Assembly (NCBI RefSeq): GCF_900112195.1
Contig: NZ_FOKR01000002.1
Location: 368,833 to 432,832 of the forward strand
DNA length: 64,000 nucleotides
Source of the DNA: Butyrivibrio sp. YAB3001
Lineage (GTDB): Bacteria > Bacillota > Clostridia > Lachnospirales > Lachnospiraceae
Direction of reading: 5' to 3'
Part shown: in pieces, positions 27,730 through 36,219 of the stretch
Layout of the letters: each line of letters begins with the position of its first letter
Position numbering within the stretch: position 1 is the stretch's first letter
Notes under the pieces: generated by a model
Database searches by the model: none
The model's input: the letters and a program-made list of their open reading frames with translations, nothing else
Told to the model about the DNA's origin: nothing
Translations under genes and position numbers: made by a program

Positions 27730-27780
27730 AGTGTACTTTCTGATGTTGCCATTTACCGGAATAGTACACTTCTCTTTTTA
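27730..27780 (+). terminator. intrinsic terminator after the ABC-F gene
   Basis: GTGTACT / AGTACAC arms with a long loop, followed by TTCTCTTTTTA. A second hairpin (GTAAC..CCAC-TAAT-GTGG..TTAC) follows at about 27786-27808, in the leader of purC. Confidence 0.65.
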
Positions 27781-27848
27781 TACCAGTAACTGCCACTAAT
27801 GTGGTTACAACATAAATGAATAGTTAAGCTATATGGAGGAGTTAAAGC

Positions 27849-28721
27849 ATGCAGGAATTTAAGCCAGTAAAAGAAGGAAAAGTTCGTGAGATTTACGACA
27901 TCGGAGAAAATCTTATCATGGTTGCAACAGACCGTATTTCAGCCTTCGATGTTATCCTTAAGAATAAGGTCTCCAAAAAAGGAACCGTTCTTACACAGAT
28001 GTCAAAATTTTGGTTCGACTATACCAAAGATGTGGTTAAAAACCACATGGTAAGCGTCGATACTGCTGATATGCCTGAGTTTTTCAGAACACCCGAATTT
28101 ACAGGTAACAGCATGCTTTGCAAGAAGCTCACAATGATACCTGTTGAGTGTATCGTTCGTGGCTATATAACAGGAAGTGGTTGGAAGAGCTATCAGGAAA
28201 ACGGCACAGTTTGCGGAATCAAACTTCCTGAAGGATTAAAGGAATGTGATAAGCTCCCTGAACCCATCTACACTCCAAGTACAAAAGCTGAAATTGGCGA
28301 TCACGATGAAAACATCGATTTTGAACGCAGCATCGAAGTTCTTGAGAAAGCTTTCCCTGGACATGGCGCTGATTATGCAGCTAAGATTCGTGATTATACA
28401 ATTGCTCTTTACAAGAAATGTGCTGATTACGCTCTCACTCGCGGAATTATCATTGCCGACACCAAGTTTGAGTTTGGCGTAGATGAGAATGGAGAAGTTG
28501 TTCTTGCTGACGAAATGCTCACTCCTGATTCTTCACGTTTCTGGCCTGTTGAGGGATATGAAGCAGGTCATGATCAGCCTTCTTTTGATAAACAGTTTGT
28601 ACGTAATTATTTAAAAGCAAATCCTGATTGCGACTATAACCTTCCTCAGGATGTAATTGATAAGACAATTGACAAGTACCTTGAGGCTTATAAACTTCTT
28701 ACAGGAAGCGAATTGCAGTAA
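27849..28721 (+). CDS. purC: phosphoribosylaminoimidazole-succinocarboxamide synthase (SAICAR synthetase)
   Basis: Joins CAIR and aspartate with ATP to give SAICAR in purine synthesis. The product is 290 aa with the family signatures VECIVRGYITGSGW and GIIIADTKFEFG, plus LADEMLTPDSSRFW near the substrate site. The N-terminus (KPVKEGKVREIYDIGENLI) is the usual nucleotide-binding glycine-rich start. It stands outside any purine operon in this window. No purine riboswitch was recognised upstream. The ribosome site is GGAGGAG and a strong terminator follows. Confidence 0.97.
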   Translation: MQEFKPVKEGKVREIYDIGENLIMVATDRISAFDVILKNKVSKKGTVLTQMSKFWFDYTKDVVKNHMVSVDTADMPEFFRTPEFTGNSMLCKKLTMIPVECIVRGYITGSGWKSYQENGTVCGIKLPEGLKECDKLPEPIYTPSTKAEIGDHDENIDFERSIEVLEKAFPGHGADYAAKIRDYTIALYKKCADYALTRGIIIADTKFEFGVDENGEVVLADEMLTPDSSRFWPVEGYEAGHDQPSFDKQFVRNYLKANPDCDYNLPQDVIDKTIDKYLEAYKLLTGSELQ

Positions 28722-28797
28722 TCACTATACTCATAACGCAGCAACAAAGCTATTTAGATAACAGATTACATTATATGTGTCTGTGAACAAATATAAT

Positions 28798-28847
28798 AGA
28801 CAGTTCTTTAAACTCATTATTGAGATTAGAGAACTGTCTTTTTTCTT
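28798..28847 (+). terminator. intrinsic terminator after purC
   Basis: AGACAGTTCT / AGAACTGTCT arms followed by TTTTTTC and further T-runs. Confidence 0.9.
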
Positions 28848-28946
28848 TTTTTATTATCCTTTTAAGTTACATTTAGGTTTGCAATATAGAATAACCTCAA
28901 CAACAAAACAAACAGGCATTATCAATATAGAAAGTGAGATTATTAT

Positions 28947-30383
28947 ATGAAAAGAAAAAATAGATTCTTAGCTGCATTACTTTTAAGTACAGTGATTTAT
29001 ATAAGCGGATGCGGAATGACAACCACAGGTAACTCCACCACACAGATATCCTCTTCCGATACAACCAGTTCACAAGATACAAGTTCTACAACTACAGAAA
29101 TTTCAGTTTCAAGTGAAACTAATACCTATATGACAGATAATGATGTATCGGCCAGCTCTTCTACCCTGCTTGACACTGAGAACATGTTCACTGAACGAGA
29201 TCTTGAGCAGGAAGCTGATCTGCAAAGCGCAACTAGTATTTCACTTGAAAGCGAAAAAGATGTCACAATCGACTCCGAAGGAGTTTACGTAATAACAGGT
29301 CAGGTAACCGACAGCACAATAATTGTGGATGCTGATTCAGCTAAAGTTCAACTTGTACTTGATAATGTTTCTATTACCAATGAAGATGCTCCTGCAATTT
29401 ATGTAAAAAATGCAGATAAGGTCATTATCACCACCACATCAACTGAAAACACTCTCACTGTAACAGGCAGTTATAGCTCAGACGGCAATACAAATACTGA
29501 TGCAGTTATTTTTTCAAAAGATGATCTTGTTTTTAACGGAGTTGGAACACTTACTATATTCTCTACAGAAAACGGCATAGCAGGTAAAGATGACATTAAA
29601 TTCACCGGCGGAACATACAACATAACCTCAGTGGCTGACGCCATAGAAGCCAAGGACTCAATAAGAATCAGTGATGGTTCTTTTACCATAAGATCAGAAA
29701 AAGATGGCCTTCACAGTGAAAACTCTGATGATCTGTCTTCCGGTTACGTTTATATTTCAGGAGGAACTTTTGATATTGAAGTTTCCGCTGATGGTATTCA
29801 GGCAACTTCTGTACTTATGATAAATGGAGGAACATTCAACATCAATGCAAGAGAAGGTCTGGAAGCCACCTATGTTCAGATAAATGATGGCAATCTTACT
29901 ATCTCAGCAAGCGATGACGGGATAAATGCTTCTTCAAAGAGCACAAACTATGATGTGGTAATAGAAATTAACGGTGGAAATCTAAATATCACCATGGCAA
30001 GCGGTGACACCGATGCTCTTGATGCAAACGGAAGCCTATATATAAATGGCGGAACGGTTGATATCACTGCCCAGTTTGCATTTGATTTTGACAACGAAGC
30101 AAAATTAACAGGTGGCACTGTAACAGTAAACGGCGAAGAAGTAACTGAAATTACAAATTCCATGATGATGGGCGGTCAGAGACCATTTGGTGGCGGCAAT
30201 GGTCAGGGCTTTAACGGCGAAAATCCTCCTCAGATGCCTGAAGGAACCGATAGACCGGAACTCCCTGAAGGATTTGACGAATCTACTCTTCCTCAAAAGC
30301 CAGAAGGTTTTGATGGAGCAAATCCACCACAGAAACCGGAAGGATTTGATAACAGCAAGAATACCAGAAATGGAGAATCATAA
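28947..30383 (+). CDS. lipoprotein of the Cthe_2159 carbohydrate-binding beta-helix family
   Basis: A 478-aa surface lipoprotein. The signal peptide ends in a lipobox (YISGC, Cys about 22). A Ser/Thr-rich linker (about 24-80) follows, then a parallel beta-helix (about 85-400). Its repeated rungs read INGGTFNI, ISGGTFDI and INGGTVDI with SADGI/SDDGI turns, as in Cthe_2159-type proteins that bind cellulose or pectin-like polymers. The C-terminus is a low-complexity tail with about four PEGFD/PEGTD repeats rich in Pro and Gln. The stop abuts the start of the VTC-domain gene, and a DUF4956 gene follows: a known trio in Firmicutes. It may organise extracellular carbohydrate or spore/cell-surface material, but the role is not established. 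Confidence 0.87.
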   Translation: MKRKNRFLAALLLSTVIYISGCGMTTTGNSTTQISSSDTTSSQDTSSTTTEISVSSETNTYMTDNDVSASSSTLLDTENMFTERDLEQEADLQSATSISLESEKDVTIDSEGVYVITGQVTDSTIIVDADSAKVQLVLDNVSITNEDAPAIYVKNADKVIITTTSTENTLTVTGSYSSDGNTNTDAVIFSKDDLVFNGVGTLTIFSTENGIAGKDDIKFTGGTYNITSVADAIEAKDSIRISDGSFTIRSEKDGLHSENSDDLSSGYVYISGGTFDIEVSADGIQATSVLMINGGTFNINAREGLEATYVQINDGNLTISASDDGINASSKSTNYDVVIEINGGNLNITMASGDTDALDANGSLYINGGTVDITAQFAFDFDNEAKLTGGTVTVNGEEVTEITNSMMMGGQRPFGGGNGQGFNGENPPQMPEGTDRPELPEGFDESTLPQKPEGFDGANPPQKPEGFDNSKNTRNGES

Positions 30384-31136
30384 ATGACTGCTTTTAAAGA
30401 TGTGTTTGAACGAATAGAATCCAAGTTTTTATTGGATGAAATACAGTACCAGGAGCTTTTAAAAAGACTTGAAGGTATGGCAAAAATTGATAGTTATGGA
30501 GAAACATCCATATTGAACATATACTTTGACACTCCGGATTTTCTTTTGATAAAGCGTTCACTTGATAAACCCGTTTATAAGGAAAAGCTAAGACTACGGA
30601 CCTATGGAGTGCCAACCGACGATACCAATGCATTTATTGAGATAAAGAAAAAATATAAAGGTGTTGTCTACAAAAGGCGAATATCCATGACTTATGAGGA
30701 AGCAATCTCCTATCTTACCAAAGGAGGTACTGCCCCCGTGAGCAGCCAGATTTCCAAGGAAATTGATTATTTCATCCAATATTACAAAAAGATCAGACCG
30801 GCTATGGCAATTTCCTATGACAGAATCGCAATGGCAGGAATATACGATCCTGAACTTCGAATCACCTTCGATTCCAACATAAGATGGCGAACTGAAAATC
30901 TTTCACTCAAAAATGGAAACGTAGGAAAAGACATACTACTGCCGGGACAGCATCTTATGGAGCTCAAAATTGCAGGTGCAATGTCCGTGGAACTTGCAAG
31001 AATACTAGATGAATTAAACATCAGAGAAACAAGTTTTTCCAAATATGGTAAAGGGTATATTGATTACATATCCAACAACACAGTAACCGTTTCTAAACAA
31101 AACTCAAATATCACACCATTTCCAATGGCAGTTTAG
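30384..31136 (+). CDS. VTC-domain protein (polyphosphate polymerase type)
   Basis: A 250-aa protein with the VTC catalytic-core fold, a triphosphate tunnel enzyme. Visible charged tunnel strands are ERIESKFLL at the N-terminus, KEKLRLRTYG (about 72-81), FIEIKKKYKGVVYKRRI (about 91-107), HLMELKIAGA (about 190-199) and SFSKYGKGYI near the C-terminus. In yeast Vtc4 this fold makes polyphosphate from ATP; bacterial members are less studied. No membrane segment is present, so anchoring may come from the DUF4956 partner. It starts directly at the stop codon of the lipoprotein gene (TAAATG), so the two are translationally linked. Confidence 0.9.
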   Translation: MTAFKDVFERIESKFLLDEIQYQELLKRLEGMAKIDSYGETSILNIYFDTPDFLLIKRSLDKPVYKEKLRLRTYGVPTDDTNAFIEIKKKYKGVVYKRRISMTYEEAISYLTKGGTAPVSSQISKEIDYFIQYYKKIRPAMAISYDRIAMAGIYDPELRITFDSNIRWRTENLSLKNGNVGKDILLPGQHLMELKIAGAMSVELARILDELNIRETSFSKYGKGYIDYISNNTVTVSKQNSNITPFPMAV

Positions 31137-31203
31137 TTAAACATCAGTAAAGAGAAATATTTACTTTTGACCATTACGTCATAAATTGATAAGGAGAAAA
31201 AAT

Positions 31204-31893
31204 ATGAATACAACCGATTTAATTTTTGGAAGCATTATGGAAAGCGGTGCAATCACAGGCGCAGCCTTTATTGCCGCAACTATCTGTTCTCTTGCTATAG
31301 GATGTTTTATAGCATTCATGTACACTATAAAGAACAATTACTCAAAAAGCTACATTATAACTCTTGCTCTTCTTCCTGCAATAGTTCAGGTAGTAATTAT
31401 GCTTGTAAACGGTAATATAGGCGCCGGAGTTGCTGTAGCAGGCGCATTTTCACTCATACGTTTCCGCTCAGCTCCTGGAACAGGAAAAGAAATAACCAGT
31501 ATTTTCCTTGCAATGGCTGTAGGTCTTGCTACAGGAATGGGATACATCGGAATTGCTACCATATTTGCTGTTATCATAACACTTGCAAATCTTATTCTCT
31601 CAAACCTTTCATTTACGGGAAAAGGCATCGAAGAAAAAACTCTCAAGATCACAATACCTGAGAGCCTCGATTTTGAGGGAGTATTTGATGATATCTTCGC
31701 CCGCTTTACAAGCAAAGCTGATCTTGAAGAAGTAAGAACAACCGGCATGGGAAGTCTTTACAAACTCACATACAATATCGTACTCAGACAGAACGCATCA
31801 ACAAAGGCAATGATTGATGAAATTAGACAGAGAAATGGAAATCTTGAAATTACATGTTCAAGACCTGTCATGGTCAAAGCGGAAGAACTATAA
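31204..31893 (+). CDS. DUF4956 membrane protein
   Basis: A 229-aa protein with four predicted membrane segments (about residues 14-37, 48-68, 75-95 and 105-130) followed by a cytoplasmic alpha/beta domain (about 135-229). The loop SLIRFRSAPGTGKEI between segments is the conserved DUF4956 motif. I use the ATG at 31204 because AAGGAG lies seven bases upstream; an in-frame start six codons earlier lacks such a site. It follows the VTC gene by 67 bp in the same operon. Members commonly accompany VTC proteins and are thought to form the membrane part of that system. A terminator overlaps its stop codon. Confidence 0.9.
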   Translation: MNTTDLIFGSIMESGAITGAAFIAATICSLAIGCFIAFMYTIKNNYSKSYIITLALLPAIVQVVIMLVNGNIGAGVAVAGAFSLIRFRSAPGTGKEITSIFLAMAVGLATGMGYIGIATIFAVIITLANLILSNLSFTGKGIEEKTLKITIPESLDFEGVFDDIFARFTSKADLEEVRTTGMGSLYKLTYNIVLRQNASTKAMIDEIRQRNGNLEITCSRPVMVKAEEL

Positions 31894-31906
31894 TCTTCCG
31901 TTTTTT
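31880..31906 (+). terminator. intrinsic terminator overlapping the DUF4956 stop codon
   Basis: CGGAAGA-ACTATAA-TCTTCCG followed by TTTTTT; the stop codon is in the loop. Confidence 0.85.
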
Positions 31907-31936
31907 ATGGAATAGGAAATTCCTATTCCATAAAAA
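31902..31936. repeat. 35-bp near-perfect palindrome
   Basis: Seventeen-base arms (TTTTTATGGAATAGGAA and its exact complement) around a single central A. The left end shares the T-run of the preceding terminator. A related GGAATAGGAATATG string occurs on the minus strand near 10455-10470. Confidence 0.9.
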
Positions 31937-31938
31937 CG

Positions 31939-31980
31939 CTCCGCTATGGATGCACACTCGCGCGATAGGAATATGTTGCA
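31939..31980. repeat. copy of a short dispersed intergenic repeat
   Basis: Contains GCTCCGCTATGGATGC, found inverted at about 33747-33762, and ATAGGAATATGTTG, found again at about 33689-33702 and (with GCA) inverted at about 10456-10470. The pieces are rearranged between copies. Confidence 0.6.
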
Positions 31981-31998
31981 TAACTGGCACTCGGCGCA

Positions 31999-32024
31999 AG
32001 AATGTCGCTAACGACATTCTTCTT
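31999..32024 (+). terminator. second hairpin terminator between DUF4956 and Nudix genes
   Basis: AGAATGTCG-CTAA-CGACATTCT followed by TCTTTATT on the plus strand. It touches the stop codon of the convergent Nudix gene. Confidence 0.75.
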
Positions 32025-32491
32025 TATTCTACCGGCACATTCCTGATGTCATTTTTCCAATCGATTATCGGTCTGGCATCCGGAATAAATAAATCATCAG
32101 GAATATCTTTTCTGGCAAAAAACTTATGCTCAAGAACTTCCGAATCTTCGTCAGATATCGTGCCTTCATACTTTGTTGCTTTGAATATTACTGAGAGAGA
32201 ATAAACCAGATCTCCGTTAGGATAATGGATTTTCCTATCGTCTCCGGAATAAAGCCCAAACAGCTCAAGATCATCAACTTTTATGCCAACTTCCTCATAA
32301 ATCTCACGTTTTGCGGCTTCAATATATGTTTCCCCCGGCTCTAGCGCTCCTCCGGGGACACACCACTGCCCTGTGTCACTTCTTCTCTGAAGCAAGACCT
32401 GTCCTTTCTCATTTTCAATAAGGACTCCGCAGCCTACTGTCATCACCAGATCATGCCCTACCAGTTTTCTCAGACCAGAAATATAATTCAT
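32024..32491 (-). CDS. Nudix hydrolase
   Basis: A 155-aa Nudix enzyme that would hydrolyse a nucleoside diphosphate linked to another group. The Nudix box is intact (GGALEPGETYIEAAKREIYE then EVG; consensus GX5EX7REUXEEXGU). The preceding strand VLLQRRSDTGQWCVPGG is typical of the MutT/ADP-ribose class, but the substrate is not predictable. A GGAG ribosome site sits about eleven bases before the ATG, slightly long. Convergent with the DUF4956 gene and divergent from the GTPase gene. Confidence 0.93.
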   Translation of the reverse strand: MNYISGLRKLVGHDLVMTVGCGVLIENEKGQVLLQRRSDTGQWCVPGGALEPGETYIEAAKREIYEEVGIKVDDLELFGLYSGDDRKIHYPNGDLVYSLSVIFKATKYEGTISDEDSEVLEHKFFARKDIPDDLFIPDARPIIDWKNDIRNVPVE

Positions 32492-32736
32492 TTATCAATC
32501 AACTCCAATCTTTGTGATAATGTGTAAAAATACCCTTACATAATTTTAATAACACACCCTACTCATTACAATACCTTGCATATACCTTTCACCACTTGAA
32601 TTGTCGCCTCTACTTTGCTAGAATTTCTCCTGTCAGATAGCATGTACCATTGCAATTATCATCGGAAGAACATAAACCAGCATGTTTGACTGGATTTTGC
32701 TTTCGCAATAATACATTGATTGGAGATACATATAAA

Positions 32737-33690
32737 ATGGTAAAAATAGATCTTATCACAGGTTTTCTCGGCTCCGGGAAAACAACATTCATAAGGGAAT
32801 ATGCCAAATACCTCATATCACAGGGTGAAAAGATTGCTATAATCGAAAACGACTTTGGTGCAGTAAATGTGGATATGGTGCTTTTACAAGACCTTCAGGG
32901 AGAAAATTGCAATCTTGAGATGATAGTTGGTGGAGATGGAAAAGAAGCACATCGCCGAAGATTCAGGACTAAGCTGATTTCCATGGGAATGAGCGGTTAT
33001 ACAAGAGTTATCATTGAACCATCAGGTATATATGATGCAGACGAATTCTTTGATGTTCTGTATGATGAGCCGCTGGATAGATGGTACGAAATTGGAAGCG
33101 TGATTGCTATAGTTGATGCTCAGACAGCACCATTCCTTGAAGATACAGCAAGATATCTTTTCATGTCTGAGATAGCCTGGGCAGGAAAAATATTGCTGAG
33201 CAAGATAAACGATAAAACTGATGCCGGCTCTATTTCCGATTACATAAACAATACCATGAAGGACTACAACTGCAGCGCTCATTTCGAATTATCAAAAGAC
33301 ATTATCGCAAAACCTTTTGATGCGCTTACCAATGATGATTTCAACCAGATCCGCTCATGTGGCTATCGAAAATCCTCCTATCAAAAACTCCCTATCGCGG
33401 ATAGTCAGTATCTTCCGCTCTTCTACTTTGATGTAGTAATGCCTTCAGATACCTTGTCAGGCATAGTTTCTGATCTTTTCAACGATGAAAAGGCAGGTAA
33501 TATCATAAGAATCAAGGGCTTTGTACAAACCGGTGCTACAGAACAATTACAGATCAATGCCACAAAAGAATTATTGGAAACACTTCCGGTATCAAGCAGC
33601 AGAAACGTTCTCATAATCATTGGAGAAAATCTGAACAAAGAATATATAAATGATGTACTAAAGGATTACTGCTCAGTTGTGTCTTTATAG
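32737..33690 (+). CDS. CobW/HypB/UreG-like G3E GTPase lacking the CXCC metal motif
   Basis: A 317-aa P-loop GTPase. I use the ATG at 32737, where the family N-terminus begins (MVKIDLITGFLGSGKTTF, Walker A 8-16). Switch and Walker B regions are IENDFGAVNVD and VIIEPSGIYD. The guanine motif is degenerate (LSKIND). CobW/ZNG1-type metal chaperones carry a CXCC motif after a conserved E-x-x-x-G-C; at that position (about residues 61-75) this protein reads MIVGGDGKEAHRRRFRT with no cysteine. It is therefore a divergent member, perhaps not a zinc chaperone. The C-terminal domain (about 215-317) is short. No metal-related neighbour is present. Confidence 0.82.
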   Translation: MVKIDLITGFLGSGKTTFIREYAKYLISQGEKIAIIENDFGAVNVDMVLLQDLQGENCNLEMIVGGDGKEAHRRRFRTKLISMGMSGYTRVIIEPSGIYDADEFFDVLYDEPLDRWYEIGSVIAIVDAQTAPFLEDTARYLFMSEIAWAGKILLSKINDKTDAGSISDYINNTMKDYNCSAHFELSKDIIAKPFDALTNDDFNQIRSCGYRKSSYQKLPIADSQYLPLFYFDVVMPSDTLSGIVSDLFNDEKAGNIIRIKGFVQTGATEQLQINATKELLETLPVSSSRNVLIIIGENLNKEYINDVLKDYCSVVSL

Positions 33691-33763
33691 GAATATGTTG
33701 AATTTATGCATAATAATTCTTTCGCGTCATGCGCATCCATAGCGGAGCATATTTATTGAATAA
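33689..33763. repeat. second copy of the dispersed intergenic repeat
   Basis: ATAGGAATATGTTG at the end of the GTPase gene, followed by TCGCGTCATGCGCATCCATAG and GCGGAGC. It shares pieces, in another arrangement, with 31939-31980. The two copies bracket the Nudix and GTPase genes. Confidence 0.55.
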
Positions 33764-33781
33764 GCTTTTTTCATCCAATCA

Positions 33782-33828
33782 AAAACGTCTCATCCAGTTT
33801 TATTATGAATGAGACGTTTTCTTTATAT
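33782..33828. terminator. bidirectional intrinsic terminator
   Basis: AAAACGTCTCAT / ATGAGACGTTTT perfect arms, then CTTT on the plus strand and TTTTTGATT on the minus strand. Confidence 0.88.
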
Positions 33829-33861
33829 TCAGTTACCCTACACTCGCTCCAGTAACTATAT

Positions 33862-36093
33862 TCAGCCTACCGCTTCTGCATTATCAAACACATTTATTGC
33901 TACTGCCACAATAGGAATTACTGCTTTCTCCCTGTCATCAAGATTCCGAATCTGTCTAGAAGCTTCATAGCCGTCAATATTTGGATCTTGAATATTTACA
34001 AGAATATAGTCAAAATATCCATAAGGAGCAGCCTTTATGATATCAACTGCTTCTTTTCCGTTGTTGGCAGTCTGGACTTCAAGGCCTGCCCACTTTAGTA
34101 CTTCGGCAGCTTTAAACTGAGCAGCCTTGCTGCTTGCAACTATTAGTATCCTCTTTCCGTTAAGATCATAGGATGCAAGAAGCTTTTTAGCCTCATCTTC
34201 AGACATACTCCTCATATCCATGAACAGTTTCTTCAAATTAACGTTATCATTATTTTCAGTAGACTGCCCACTCTCAACACTACTAAAATTATGAATATCA
34301 TCTAAAAGCCACATGAGATGATTACAGGAATCTTTTATTCTGGCAAGACTTTCGGTTCCGGAATAGCTCTCCGCATCTTTTATGATATTTGTTATCATAT
34401 CGTGCATATCTTCTGAAATCTTATTAAGGAAAAGAGTTTTCGAATTGTTTGCTTTTTCAAACTCTTTTTTTTCATATTCTTTTTCTTTAACTTCTTTGAT
34501 TTTCCTGCTTCTATCCATATATAGGAATAGAAGTATCATTAATATCACTGCAAAGGACAGCACAATTATAATCCATATATTGTCAATAATCGCATCCAGG
34601 AGAGTATATTGATACAGATCCTGAGAATACTTATATGCAAGATTTACAGCATATTCCTGCCCTTTTACATTAAGTCCTCTGTTTAAGAGCTTTAAAAGGC
34701 CTTCATTTCCAATCTTTACTCCAAGACATCTGTCATCACTCTTTTGTAGCTGTCTGAAGGAAAGGGACTTGTAGGCTCTATTCTTTAAAATGTCATTTGT
34801 TCTAAGTCCGTTAAGAGTGGTGCAGATTGCCTTTCCCTCAACAACCGCCTCAAGGCACTCTTCAGTGGAATTATAAAAAGATATGCTGGAATCAGGATAA
34901 TTGTTTTTAATATAGTAATATTGCATATTATTATTGGCATTCACAGCAAAATCATAAGTTTTCTGCTCGCTTAATTTGCCGCCATAAATCATATTTGGAT
35001 TAGATGCAATAACCGGGTTTGACAGGTATATTCCATCTTCTTCTGAATAGAACAAACCTCCACCAACTGGAAAAGCAACATCTATCTCGCCGCTTGATAC
35101 CGCTGCTATCATATCCTCGTAATTATCATATCCCTTGTAACTCGAAACTGCTACATCAACACTAAGAGCTTTGAATATGTCTGTAAAAATATACTTGATA
35201 ATTCCTACTGTTTCACCATTTTTATCAGTATCACTGTATGGAAGATAATTATTCAGATATCCCACGCTTATTTCTTTGTTCTCTGCAAGCCATTTCTGTT
35301 CCGGAGGAGAAAAGGCTCTGCTTGTAAGGCTAACAGCAAAATACTTATTTCTAAGAAAGCTTGCATAATCAGGGTTATCAAGATATAACTGATTCTGCGC
35401 AGCATTAAGTTCCATAAGTAACTCAGGTTTCTTTAGGTTTACGCAAATATAATAATCATTTGAGCCAAAAGAAGAAATGACTGCTGCATGATGTCTTTCG
35501 TATGTACCATCAGTTTCAGCTGCCATGATATCAAGTTCATTTTTATCAAATGCATCAAAAAGTGTTTCGTAATCGCTAAAAGGAACTACCTCGGCTTTTA
35601 TCTTATTTGCAGTAAGATAGTCATTCAAGGTGTCTTCAACTGCACTGTCAAGAACGCCTATTTTTTTATCATTAAAGGTACTCTCATCAGAAGTGATGTT
35701 GTTATCATAATCATGTTTTACAAGACTGTATGATTCCGTTCCCATGGGTATTTCCGGATAGAAAAAAATTTTTTTTCGTTCCTCTGTAAGCGCAAGTCCG
35801 GCCACCATGTCTACTTCTCCCTTAAGTAGCATGTTGTAAACTTCTACAAAATTCCCATAAACGTATTCATATTCCCATCCTGTATATTCAGATAATTTAC
35901 GATAGTATTCGTAGGCATATCCGCTCTTGACCGCGCCCTCTGATGCCCCAGCCTCGAAGACTTCATTTTCATAATAGCCTATCCGAACTACTCTTGATTG
36001 TGGATTGTAAGCTCTTACATGAATTGGTAAACCAAAGAAACAGCAAAGAGCTAAAGAAGTGAGTAAAACCCAATTGGTAAATCTAAATTTCAT
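33862..36093 (-). CDS. degenerate hybrid sensor protein: two solute-binding domains, TM, HisKA remnant, receiver remnant
   Basis: A 743-aa protein, start ATG 36093 with GGGGGA upstream. A signal peptide is followed by two family-3 solute-binding domains (about 30-255 and 260-500; the second opens with WLAENKEISVGYLNNYLPYS), then a TM (about 510-535), as in BvgS-like sensors. The dimerisation helix region reads FLNKISEDMHDMITN where FLxxxSHExRTPxN is expected, so the phospho-acceptor His is Glu. LLDDIHNFSSVESGQ matches the second helix. There is no ATP-binding domain. The receiver (about 650-743) has VASS instead of the acidic pair and LVNIQDPNIDG with Asn at the phospho-Asp position, and it stops before the conserved Lys. 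It cannot signal by phosphorelay: either a ligand-sensing relic or a pseudokinase. Confidence 0.85.
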   Translation of the reverse strand: MKFRFTNWVLLTSLALCCFFGLPIHVRAYNPQSRVVRIGYYENEVFEAGASEGAVKSGYAYEYYRKLSEYTGWEYEYVYGNFVEVYNMLLKGEVDMVAGLALTEERKKIFFYPEIPMGTESYSLVKHDYDNNITSDESTFNDKKIGVLDSAVEDTLNDYLTANKIKAEVVPFSDYETLFDAFDKNELDIMAAETDGTYERHHAAVISSFGSNDYYICVNLKKPELLMELNAAQNQLYLDNPDYASFLRNKYFAVSLTSRAFSPPEQKWLAENKEISVGYLNNYLPYSDTDKNGETVGIIKYIFTDIFKALSVDVAVSSYKGYDNYEDMIAAVSSGEIDVAFPVGGGLFYSEEDGIYLSNPVIASNPNMIYGGKLSEQKTYDFAVNANNNMQYYYIKNNYPDSSISFYNSTEECLEAVVEGKAICTTLNGLRTNDILKNRAYKSLSFRQLQKSDDRCLGVKIGNEGLLKLLNRGLNVKGQEYAVNLAYKYSQDLYQYTLLDAIIDNIWIIIVLSFAVILMILLFLYMDRSRKIKEVKEKEYEKKEFEKANNSKTLFLNKISEDMHDMITNIIKDAESYSGTESLARIKDSCNHLMWLLDDIHNFSSVESGQSTENNDNVNLKKLFMDMRSMSEDEAKKLLASYDLNGKRILIVASSKAAQFKAAEVLKWAGLEVQTANNGKEAVDIIKAAPYGYFDYILVNIQDPNIDGYEASRQIRNLDDREKAVIPIVAVAINVFDNAEAVG

Positions 36094-36219
36094 TATTTCC
36101 CCCAATAAAGCAAAAAAAGTTAACGATATTATATCATGGAAACTGAAATAGATGTATATGTTTTCTTGGAAACAATAAGAAAAACAAGAAATTTAGTTCA
36201 GAATTCACTCATTTAGCCA

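Noticed and set aside
27719-27848. Purine riboswitch or other leader RNA before purC
   Set aside because: Only two simple hairpins are present; no purine-riboswitch core was recognisable.
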